From an uncultured Eubacteriales bacterium (GTDB taxonomy: Bacteria; Bacillota; Clostridia; Oscillospirales; Acutalibacteraceae), in the NCBI GenBank assembly GCA_900321515.1, contig ONWI01000137.1, forward strand, positions 1-18,560: DNA of 18,560 nt, written 5' to 3'. How positions within the stretch are numbered: position 1 is the stretch's first letter; every line of letters begins with the position of its first letter. Made by a program: the position numbers and the translations under genes. Below are positions 7,703 through 15,500 of this stretch, piece by piece. The notes beneath the pieces were generated by a model, which had not been told where the DNA came from, searched no databases, and saw nothing but the letters and a program-made list of their open reading frames with translations.

Positions 7703-8748
7703 AAAAAATCGGAATTCTGACATTTCATGATACAGCCAATTTCGGTTCCGCGCTGCAGGCATATGCCTTGTGCAAGGCGCTCAGAAATTTTGGCGCTGAC
7801 GCGGAACTGATCGACTATCAGTGTGACGCCATTACGAAAAGGGAATTAGGCAGCAATGCCGGAAATGTACTGAAAAAGGCGCTGCGGTATATTGCGTTTG
7901 GATATCATCTTCAAAAGAAGCACAGTGAATTACTGCGTTTCCTGCGTGAGCCGAATATGATAAGCGATAAACGGTACGATATGGGGAATATCACCGAGGC
8001 TAATGACGCTTACACTTGCTTTGTGGCAGGCAGTGACATTATCTGGGGCGTGGATATTACGCAGAATGACATGACATATTTTCTTGATTTTGTGAACGAC
8101 GCCCGTGAGAGATATGCGTTTGCTTCGTCCATCGGAGACAGATGGCCAGAGGAGATGAATGCTCCCATTGGCTCCGCTCTGAAGAAATTCAAGAAAATTT
8201 TTGTCAGGGAAAATAACGCTGCTGACATTGTAAAAGAGATGACAGGCAAAGACGCGGAGTTGGTGTGTGATCCCACGATGCTGCTGGAACCCGCCGAATG
8301 GGGTTCGCTTGCGTCGGAAAAATATCAGAAATCCGATTATGTGCTGGTTTATTTCGGCAACGATGTACTTCTGGAAAAAGCCCGCAAATACGCTTCGGAA
8401 AAAAAGAAGCAGGTTTGGGTGATCAATTACGGAATACCCCTTAAAGGCGTAAAGAATATTCGTCCCACGTCGGTTGAGGAATTTCTCGGGTTGATCCTGT
8501 ACGCGGACTGTATTTTTACCGGTTCTTATCACGGTATGCTTTTTTCACTGTATTTCCATAAAAATTTCTTATTGAATAACCGCGCTCATTCCAGCCGAAT
8601 GCAAACGGTTCTTGATGTTCTGGGATTGCAGGACCGTCTGGTGGGTCATACAGACAATGCAGCCATGCCCGATTATTCAAAAATCGCCCCAAAGCTGGAA
8701 GCTTTCAGAATCAGATCGCTTGAGCGGTTGAAGGAGGTTCTGGAGTAA
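7699..8748 (+). CDS. Polysaccharide pyruvyltransferase-family protein
   Basis: A 349-residue protein. It starts KKIGILTFHDTANFGSALQA, the usual N-terminus of the family, with VAGSDIIWG at about 109-117, CDPTMLL in the middle and GSYHGMLFSLYF near 275-287 (His278). The fold is GT-B-like. By family knowledge, characterised members (CsaB, WcaK/AmsJ type) place a pyruvate ketal on a sugar using phosphoenolpyruvate; many members in capsule loci are untested. It would act in the cytosol on a lipid-linked unit. The ATGA overlap with the polymerase gene and the 7-bp gap to the FrhB-like gene put it in one translational block with them. The GGAGG at 7682-7686 is 12 bases from ATG, a little far, so reinitiation probably helps. 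Confidence 0.9.
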   Translation: MKKIGILTFHDTANFGSALQAYALCKALRNFGADAELIDYQCDAITKRELGSNAGNVLKKALRYIAFGYHLQKKHSELLRFLREPNMISDKRYDMGNITEANDAYTCFVAGSDIIWGVDITQNDMTYFLDFVNDARERYAFASSIGDRWPEEMNAPIGSALKKFKKIFVRENNAADIVKEMTGKDAELVCDPTMLLEPAEWGSLASEKYQKSDYVLVYFGNDVLLEKARKYASEKKKQVWVINYGIPLKGVKNIRPTSVEEFLGLILYADCIFTGSYHGMLFSLYFHKNFLLNNRAHSSRMQTVLDVLGLQDRLVGHTDNAAMPDYSKIAPKLEAFRIRSLERLKEVLE

Positions 8749-8755
8749 TCACGTT

Positions 8756-9970
8756 ATGAGTGTAAAACTTTGTTCCGCCGCACAGTGTACGGCTTGCGGC
8801 TTGTGTATCGCAAACTGCGGAAAAAAGGCTATTTCATTTCAGTTGAATGAGTACGGCTGTGAAATGCCGGTGATTGACCAGGCGCTGTGTATTTCCTGCC
8901 AAAAATGTAAGCGAATTTGTCCTGCCGAAAATACGACGCAGGGAAATCCTATCAAGACAGTATATGCCGCGTGGAGTCTGGACGAGGATATCAGGCTGAA
9001 CGCAGCCTCCGGCGGCATGGCGTCCACGATCTGTCATTACGCACTTGACCGCGGCTGGAAGGCCTTCGGTGTGGATTTCACTCCGGATCAGGGCGCTGTA
9101 TTTATAGAGGTGTCTTCCGACAATCTTTCCCGTATCAGAAATTCAAAATACAGTTACGCTTCTGATACCCTGCCGTATGACAGGATAGCCGAAGCCGTTT
9201 CAGGGGGCAAAACCATCTTCATCGGTTTGCCGTGTCAGGTTGCTGCTGTGAAAAAGCACATTGCAACCCGTCAATGCCCGGCAGATAATCTGTTTTCCAT
9301 TGATTTACTGTGTCACGGCATCGCGCCGAGGCAGTATATCCTCCAGCATCTATCCGCTGTCAAAGCAAAAAAAGGAGATACTGTTTTTTTCCGCGATCCC
9401 CAAAAAGGCACAAGAAATTATTATTTCAGCGTCATACGGAATGGCAGGACGGTTTATTCCAGAAAAGTAGAGGAAGATGACGTCTATCAATTGGGATATC
9501 ATAAAGCGCTGATATACAGAGAAAACTGTTACAACTGTCAGTATACGAACACGAACCGGATGGGCGATCTCACCTTGGGCGATTTTTCGGGACTGGGCAA
9601 AACGAAGCCTATCGCGTATTCCGGAAATAATGTGAACTGTGTCACAGTGAATACCGATAGAGGCATGGAATTGTTGAATGCCCTTACAGCGGAAGGACTG
9701 ATTTCCATTGACGAACGACCCATAGAAGAGGCAATACAATATGAACATCAGTTTATCGCGCCGTCTGTGCCTCACAAGAAACGTACCGTTTTTCTGGAGA
9801 AGCTGCGGGAAACCGGTTCATTTGAAATCAGTGCGAAATTCGCATTGAAGCAGGAACGCAATCGGTATCACCGTGCGAAATATTCCGGGAAACTGCTTTT
9901 GCAGGAGCTTTCGTTGAGAGTAATTACTCCCGAAATGCGCAGAAAAGTAAAGGGAATGATCAAAGGATGA
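8756..9970 (+). CDS. FrhB-like iron-sulfur protein (coenzyme F420 hydrogenase/dehydrogenase beta-subunit family)
   Basis: A 404-residue protein. The N-terminus carries two four-cysteine ferredoxin motifs, C11-C14-C17-C21 and C45-C48-C51-C55, each expected to hold a 4Fe-4S cluster. The FrhB domains follow: GLPCQVAAVKKHI (Cys160), DLLCHGI, and NCYNCQY with C258 and C261 before MGDLTLGDFSGLG. In methanogens FrhB binds FAD and F420. In bacterial capsule loci these proteins are repeatedly found next to pyruvyltransferase-family genes, and their role is not established. Here all cluster cysteines are intact, which argues for a working redox protein. No membrane segment is seen. The start is ATG 8756, with GGAG 10 bases upstream and AAGGAGG further back. 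It ends in an ATGA overlap with the flippase gene. Confidence 0.9.
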   Translation: MSVKLCSAAQCTACGLCIANCGKKAISFQLNEYGCEMPVIDQALCISCQKCKRICPAENTTQGNPIKTVYAAWSLDEDIRLNAASGGMASTICHYALDRGWKAFGVDFTPDQGAVFIEVSSDNLSRIRNSKYSYASDTLPYDRIAEAVSGGKTIFIGLPCQVAAVKKHIATRQCPADNLFSIDLLCHGIAPRQYILQHLSAVKAKKGDTVFFRDPQKGTRNYYFSVIRNGRTVYSRKVEEDDVYQLGYHKALIYRENCYNCQYTNTNRMGDLTLGDFSGLGKTKPIAYSGNNVNCVTVNTDRGMELLNALTAEGLISIDERPIEEAIQYEHQFIAPSVPHKKRTVFLEKLRETGSFEISAKFALKQERNRYHRAKYSGKLLLQELSLRVITPEMRRKVKGMIKG

Positions 9971-11385
9971 AAGCCAATAACAAAGAATTAGTAAAAAAGA
10001 CAGCAATTATTACCATAGGAAATGTCAGCACGAAATTGATCAACTTCCTGCTGTTGCCGTTTTATACCTACATTCTTTCCAAAGAGGAATACGGCACATA
10101 TGATTTCCTGCATTCCTATATTTTTCTTTTGATACCGGTGATTGGTTTCCAGATGGATCAGGCGGTCTTTAAGTATCTTGTCGAATCCCGCACCAACCCC
10201 GGCAATCAAAAAAGCTTGGTGACAACGACAACGCTGTTCATGCTGATGCAGGTGTTGTGCTATGCGGTACTGTTTGGTATCATTGGTTTATTCTGGAAAT
10301 ATACCTATTTGCCGTTTATGGCTGTCGTGATGATGTCTACGGTTGTTTTATATGACACGCAGCAAATGGTGAGAGGAATTAATAAAATCGGTTTGTATGC
10401 TACAGCCGGTGTAATCAGTTCTACGATCAATATACTGTGCAATATCATACTTCTGACCAAATTTAACATGCACGTTGACGGTCTGTTTCTTTCCAGCATC
10501 ATTTCAACAACTGTTGCAGTTGTTTTCCTATGGGCTTCTTCGGGACTGGCTAAACTGATTGATATCAAGGCTTTCTCTGTCGTAAATCTGAAAAAAGAAT
10601 TGTCCTTCGGTATACCTCTGGTCCCCAATGAAATTGCGTGGTGGATTATTCACGCCTCAGACCGTACCATCGTAACCGTAATATTAAGTATGGCGTCAAA
10701 TGGCATTATCGCAGTATCGCAGAAGTTTTCGTCCGCGTATATTATGGTATACAATATTTTTAACCTCTCATGGACAGAGTCGGTTATCCTTCATTACAAG
10801 GATAAGGGCGGAGAAAAATACATCTCTGACACGCTGAATTCAGTGACCGCCTTGTTTTCCAGTTGTGCTCTTGGGATCGTAGCAGTGATGCCGTTTATGT
10901 TCCATATTCTGGTAAAGGGAGATTACGGTTCAGCTTATTACCTGATTCCGCTGTATATGATTGCCGGTGTGGTCGATGTTTATCTGGGAATGCTCAGCGC
11001 TGTATTCGTGGCGCAGTCCAAGACCAAATATATTGCCTCCACGACGATGCTTGCCGGAATCATCAATATTATCGTGCATCTGGCGCTGATTTATTTTATT
11101 GGCATTTATGCCGCTCCCATTTCCACTGTCTTCGGTTATGCCACTATACTGGTCGTGCGATATCTCCGGATTAAAAAAGAAACCGAAATACGGTTCAATC
11201 TGAAAGGTATTCTGATGCAGGCGGTGCTTTTTGCTGTGACGATGATTGTATATTATATTCGGAATCCCTACCTTTGCGGACTGATTCTGATTGCTGATCT
11301 GGTTATTTGCATTTATATGAACAAAATCATTCTGTTAAGCTGCAAATCTATGGTCATGGGAAAACTGAAAAAAGCCAGAACTTAA
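9967..11385 (+). CDS. Wzx-like polysaccharide flippase (MOP/PST family)
   Basis: A 472-residue integral membrane protein with about 12-14 hydrophobic segments. The N-terminus KKTAIITIGNVSTKLINFLL followed by SKEEYGTYDF is the standard start of the polysaccharide transporter branch of the MOP superfamily. The middle FGIPLVPNEIAWWI, with DRTIVTVILS, is the matching start of the second half. Members export undecaprenyl-pyrophosphate-linked repeat units to the outer face of the membrane, where Wzy polymerises them. Length is normal and the reading frame is complete. Its ATG overlaps the previous stop (ATGA) and has only a weak AAGG-type site, suggesting coupling. A 23-bp gap with a strong ribosome site leads to the next gene. 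Confidence 0.93.
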   Translation: MKANNKELVKKTAIITIGNVSTKLINFLLLPFYTYILSKEEYGTYDFLHSYIFLLIPVIGFQMDQAVFKYLVESRTNPGNQKSLVTTTTLFMLMQVLCYAVLFGIIGLFWKYTYLPFMAVVMMSTVVLYDTQQMVRGINKIGLYATAGVISSTINILCNIILLTKFNMHVDGLFLSSIISTTVAVVFLWASSGLAKLIDIKAFSVVNLKKELSFGIPLVPNEIAWWIIHASDRTIVTVILSMASNGIIAVSQKFSSAYIMVYNIFNLSWTESVILHYKDKGGEKYISDTLNSVTALFSSCALGIVAVMPFMFHILVKGDYGSAYYLIPLYMIAGVVDVYLGMLSAVFVAQSKTKYIASTTMLAGIINIIVHLALIYFIGIYAAPISTVFGYATILVVRYLRIKKETEIRFNLKGILMQAVLFAVTMIVYYIRNPYLCGLILIADLVICIYMNKIILLSCKSMVMGKLKKART

Positions 11386-11408
11386 TCCGGCGAAAGGAGA
11401 AAGCAAAG

Positions 11409-12221
11409 ATGAAATCAGACGCTGTTTATCTTCTTCGTTTTGATGATCTCTGCCCCACAATGAAGTGGGAAATCTGGGACGAAGTGGAAAAAATACTGAA
11501 TCAATACCAGATCAAGCCGATCGTAGCGGTGATTCCGGATAATCAGGATCCCGCACAGATGTGCGAAGAAGAACGACCGGATTTCTGGGAGAAGGTTGCA
11601 CAGTGGCAGCGGCAAGGCTGGACGATTGCGCTGCACGGTTACCGGCATGTTTATGAAAATAAAAACGGCGGGATCATCAACCTCAATGATTATTCCGAGT
11701 TTGCCGGCGTGGAGAAAACAGAGCAGCTTGCGAGGATTCGGGCAGGCATTGCAATATTTGACAAACACGGGATAAAGGTTGATACATGGGTTGCACCGGC
11801 GCATTCCTTCGATTTCAACACCGTTGAATGTCTGAAGCAGTGCGGAATCCATATCATCAGCGACGGTTATTCCGACAATGTGTTTGAATGGAAAGGCATG
11901 AAGTGGATTCCCTGTCAATTATACCGGTTTGTGCCAAAGGAATCCGGCGTGTGGACAGTGTGCAAACACCCAAGTATGTGGGATAGAGAGCAACTGGAAG
12001 CATTCCGTGAGGAAATGGAACAATGGCATGATACTGTAACCACCATGCAGGAAATTTCAGCGCAAACGGTCTCAGAGGAACAGAGTCGTCAGGAGTGCAG
12101 ACTCAGCAAAAAAAGATGCCGTCGTATCTGGTTGAAAAGAAAACTGAGTCAATTAAAAAAGACGGTAATAAAGACGGGGCAACATGGTGTTTCCGTGATG
12201 AGCCTGCGTACAAAGACGTGA
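11409..12221 (+). CDS. DUF2334-type polysaccharide deacetylase-fold protein with an altered C-terminus
   Basis: A 270-residue protein. YLLRFDDLCPTM (7-18) carries the Asp12-Asp13 pair of the deacetylase fold and LHGYRHVY gives H76 and H80 (H-x3-H). APAHSFD and CKHPSMW are the later conserved motifs of this capsule-locus subgroup. It is presumed to remove acetyl groups from a cytosolic precursor; the substrate is unknown. AAAGGAG at 11393-11399 is 9 bases before ATG; the frame is open further upstream but only inside the flippase gene. The odd part is the end. From about 12171 the last 16 codons read, in a different frame, the DNA that encodes the DGATW block of the following acyltransferase. 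These residues are therefore not ancestral to this family. The catalytic core is complete, so the enzyme may still work. Confidence 0.85.
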   Translation: MKSDAVYLLRFDDLCPTMKWEIWDEVEKILNQYQIKPIVAVIPDNQDPAQMCEEERPDFWEKVAQWQRQGWTIALHGYRHVYENKNGGIINLNDYSEFAGVEKTEQLARIRAGIAIFDKHGIKVDTWVAPAHSFDFNTVECLKQCGIHIISDGYSDNVFEWKGMKWIPCQLYRFVPKESGVWTVCKHPSMWDREQLEAFREEMEQWHDTVTTMQEISAQTVSEEQSRQECRLSKKRCRRIWLKRKLSQLKKTVIKTGQHGVSVMSLRTKT

Positions 12222-12502
12222 TCAAGTACGGCAAGATTTCCATCGGAGACAATTGCTTTATCGGCGCTAACGTGACCATTCTTCCCGGAGTAACCATTGG
12301 TCCTAACTCCATCGTCGGTGCAGGCAGTGTTGTGACGAAAAATGTTGAACCTGATTCCGTTTATGCCGGTGTGCCGGCAAGACGTATTTGCTCTTTGCGT
12401 GAATATGCGGATAAATGCTTGGAGAATACGCCTGCTTACAATAAGGAAGCCTATTGCAGGGATAAGAAAAAAGAAGTGTTGAGAATCCTGAATTCTGAAT
12501 AG
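12095..12502 (+). pseudogene. 5'-truncated hexapeptide-repeat acyltransferase (maltose O-acetyltransferase-like)
   Basis: The frame encodes the C-terminal half of a left-handed beta-helix acyltransferase: DGATWCFRDE, then KISIGDNCFIGANVTILPGVTIGPNSIVGAGSVVTKN and VYAGVPARRI. In intact relatives the first of these is preceded by the catalytic histidine (as in THDGxxW) and about 60-110 residues of N-terminal coil. Here the residues before it (NKDGATW) lack that histidine, and the preceding 26 codons are lysine-rich and lie inside the deacetylase gene. The only starts are GTG 12095 or ATG 12116, and neither has a good ribosome site. The N-terminal half cannot be hidden in another frame upstream because that DNA encodes the DUF2334 protein. 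The boundary of real homology is about 12173. It may make a short inactive peptide or nothing; a fused or novel working form is less likely. Confidence 0.75.
12158..12177 (+). repeat. Short direct repeat at the acyltransferase break
   Basis: AAAGACGG occurs at 12158-12165 and again at 12170-12177, twelve bases apart, exactly where acyltransferase homology begins. The offset is four codons, so it repeats KDG in the acyltransferase frame. It may mark a slippage or short-homology deletion, or be chance. Confidence 0.5.
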
Positions 12503-12580
12503 ATGCTTCTGAAATTGGTCCGTTCCGTGTAATTTTATACTGTTTGGCAATTCATTTGCAGGAGAAAAGAGGGAAGCCAA
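12503..12580 (+). promoter_or_regulatory. Gap before the surface-protein gene: weak promoter candidate and ribosome site
   Basis: This 78-bp gap is the longest non-coding stretch in the window. TATACT at 12536-12541 resembles a -10 box (5 of 6). The best -35 is TTGGTC at 12515-12520 (3 of 6) with a short 15-base spacer, so the promoter is only a candidate. AGAGGG at 12568-12573 lies 7 bases before ATG 12581 and is a convincing ribosome site. I see no strong hairpin followed by a T-run, so polysaccharide-operon transcripts may read through into the large gene. Confidence 0.35.
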
Positions 12581-15500
12581 ATGAGGAAATATATTAAAAT
12601 ATTTACATTATTGTTTGTCCTGACGTTTGTGAGGATATACTTAGTAAATCCTGCGAGCATACATGCTGCATCTTATGACGATACGGTATCTCTGTACGTC
12701 GGGGCACTGGGTGCTTCAAACGGTGCCGAAACGACGACAAGTACGCGCATAAAAAGCGACAGACTTTGTATTGCGGAGAGCGACGTCAACATTGAATTGT
12801 CTGCTGTGAATGCAAAGTACGCGTTTTTCTGCTATGACGCCGACAATCAGTATCTGGGTTGGAGCGGTTGGATTACGGCTTCTACCTTTGATGTTGACGG
12901 GGAAGCAAAAGTGCTGTATGCTGACACACGCTTTGTCCGCCTGATGTTTTCCTATTCTGACGGAAGAACGATTACAAAGGCAGACATAGAAGAAATTGAT
13001 GGCTGTGTTAGCTGTCAGCGTTTGTCAGAAGAAGCGCCGGAAACCCCCACTGTCGTGATGACAAAGGGCACGCTGAATTCCAAAACCGGTCTGGAAGTTG
13101 CTTCTGCCACTAACGGTCGCACAGAGCGTCTGAAACTTGAAAATCAGAATATTGCCATTACGCTCGGCAGCCTCGAAGTAAAATACAGTGTGTTTTATTA
13201 TGATGAACTGGGACAATATCTGAGCTGGTCCGGATGGCGCACCGACGCGCAACTCGAATTGTCCAGTGAAAACGCTGTGGAAAATGCCGCGTCTGTCAGA
13301 ATTCTGTTTGCCTTTAAGGACTCCAGAACCGTGACACAGAGCGAAGCGGCAAGTCTGGCTTCCTGTATACAGCTGGCGGATACAACCGCGCCTTCTGAAG
13401 AAGAGGACGAAAACCGTCTGTCTGTTACGCTGAGAAAAGGCGCATTGGTAGGGGCAACCGGAAAAGATTATGCCATGACCACCCGTGCTTCAACAGAAAA
13501 GCTTGACTTGACAACCAACAATATTTCCGTCAAGCTGGGAGAGCGGAATGTCAGGTACGCGGTATTTGCCTATGATGCACAGGGTGGCTATCTTGGCTGG
13601 ACCAGTTGGTATACAGACGCCGTCCGCGAAATCAGTCGGTCGGATTTGCCGGCGGGAACCGTCTATGTGAGAATCATGCTGGCTTATGGAGACAATCGCG
13701 AATTAGGCAGCGAGGAACTCGACGATTTATCCGACTGTGTCTTCATGTACGCAAAGGAAACCGAAGAACAAGAAGAAAAAGTTCGTGAACCTGTCACCCT
13801 GAAGAAGGGCGCGCTGGTAGGTTCTACGGGAAAAGACTACGCGATGGATACCCGTGCGGCGACCGAAAAACTCGATATAACTGCCAAGGATATTACCGTC
13901 AAAGTGGGAACGCTCAACGCCAAATTTGCCGTATTCAGCTATGACGCGCAAGGCGGCTATTTGGGCTGGACCAGTTGGTACACAAATGCCAGATTTGAAA
14001 TCGTTCGGGAAGATCTCCCGGAGGAAACCGTTTATGTCAGAATCACGTTTGCCTACGGAGACAATCGTGAGATCGGCAGCACAGAGCTTAATGAGCTCGC
14101 CGGATGTGTGATCGTTTACGCAAAAGCAAACAGCGGGGGAGAAGAAAAGCCCAGTGAGCCTGTCACTCTGAAAGTCGGTACGCTGGTGGGCTCGACAGGA
14201 AAAGATTATGCTATGAATACCCGTGCCACAACAGAAAGAATTGACATAACGGCGAAGGACACAACCGTTAAAACCGGTACGCTCAATGCCAAATATGCCG
14301 TCTTCTGTTATGACGCGGGAGGAGGGTATCTCGGCTGGACCAGTTGGTATACGGATATCAGACGCGAAATCAATCCCGCCGATCTGCCGGACGGAAGTGT
14401 CTATGTGAGAATTACATTCGCCTATGCTGACAACCGTCAGATAGGCATTACGCAACTCAACGAGCTTTCGGAATGTGTTCTTGTTTACGCCAAGGAGACG
14501 GGCGAAGAAGAGGAAGAAGAAAGAACGCGTGAACCCGTTACGCTCCAAACCGGCGCGCTGGTAGGTGCCAGCGGAAAAGATTATCCCATGACGACCCGTG
14601 TATCCACAGGTAAACTCGACGTGACTACGAAAGATATTTCCGTCAGGATCGGAACGCTCAATGTAAAATACGCTGTGTTCAGTTATGACGCACAGGGCAA
14701 TTATCTTGGATGGTCCAACTGGATTACAGATATCAAGCGCGAAATCAATCCTCTGTATCTGCGGGACGATACCGTGCAAATAAGAATCATGCTATCCTAT
14801 GGAGATAACCGTGAAGTAGGCAGCACTGAACTCGCTGAGCTTTCCGACTGCGTTTTTGTCTACGCGAAAGAAATCTCAGGATATGCACTTCCGGAAGATT
14901 TGACGTTGACTTCTGACGGCACAGTTAGTTTCAATGTGAAAGAATCGGAAGCACATACGGTGATGCTTGGTGTTTACCGTCAGGAAGTGTTAAGCTCTTT
15001 TGCTGCCAAAAAGTTGAATCGTGGTGCGTCAAGCAGTTCGTCCAGCCTGTTGGCAGTTATTCCTATCAAGCTGAAAGCCGGATCGAAAGAATACAGCATG
15101 AATATCAGCAGTGTCTTCGACTGTTCAGCAGAATACTATGTCTCGGCAAAAGCTGTGGGAAGTGCCTCTGAAGAGAACGCCGCCGACATGGGCATCGGAC
15201 AGGTAGTCAATTCCAATACCGTCTTTTTTGTCCGTCCTGACCAATCGCTGGAATCCCCCGATACGCTCACATGGAGCGAGAATGCCTACGGTCGTGCGGA
15301 ATGGAACGCGATAGAGGGCGCAGCCTCCTATCAGGTGATGCTGTATGCCAACAATGAGATTGTGGCATCCCGCAATATCAATACCACTTATTTCAATTTC
15401 AGTTCCGGCTGGATTGACTTTGATAAGATTACTGAAAACAATTACACCTTTACCGTGACCGCCATGAGCGGGGACATTACAACCGTTTCCAATTCCGTTG

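Noticed and set aside
11307..11408. Upstream extension of the DUF2334 gene to an ATG at 11307
   Set aside because: The extension lies inside the flippase coding sequence and adds no conserved residue. ATG 11409 has a strong AAAGGAG 9 bases upstream.
12095..12221. Simple frameshift explanation for the split deacetylase/acyltransferase end
   Set aside because: A one- or two-base shift would leave the acyltransferase N-terminus readable upstream. That DNA encodes the DUF2334 protein instead, so sequence has been lost rather than shifted.
12541..12580. Possible transcription terminator before the surface-protein gene
   Set aside because: The only pairing found is a 4-bp stem (12547-12550 with 12556-12559) and no T-run follows it. 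That is too weak to call.
13727..14779. A 350-residue open frame on the minus strand across tandem units 4-6
   Set aside because: It mirrors the repeats of the plus-strand surface gene. Its translation repeats with the same 369-bp period, has no ribosome site or recognisable family, and lies fully inside a well-supported gene.
12686..14872. CRISPR or other nucleic-acid repeat array
   Set aside because: Units of about 369 bp with protein-level conservation and third-base variation are coding repeats. No short identical repeats with unique spacers occur.
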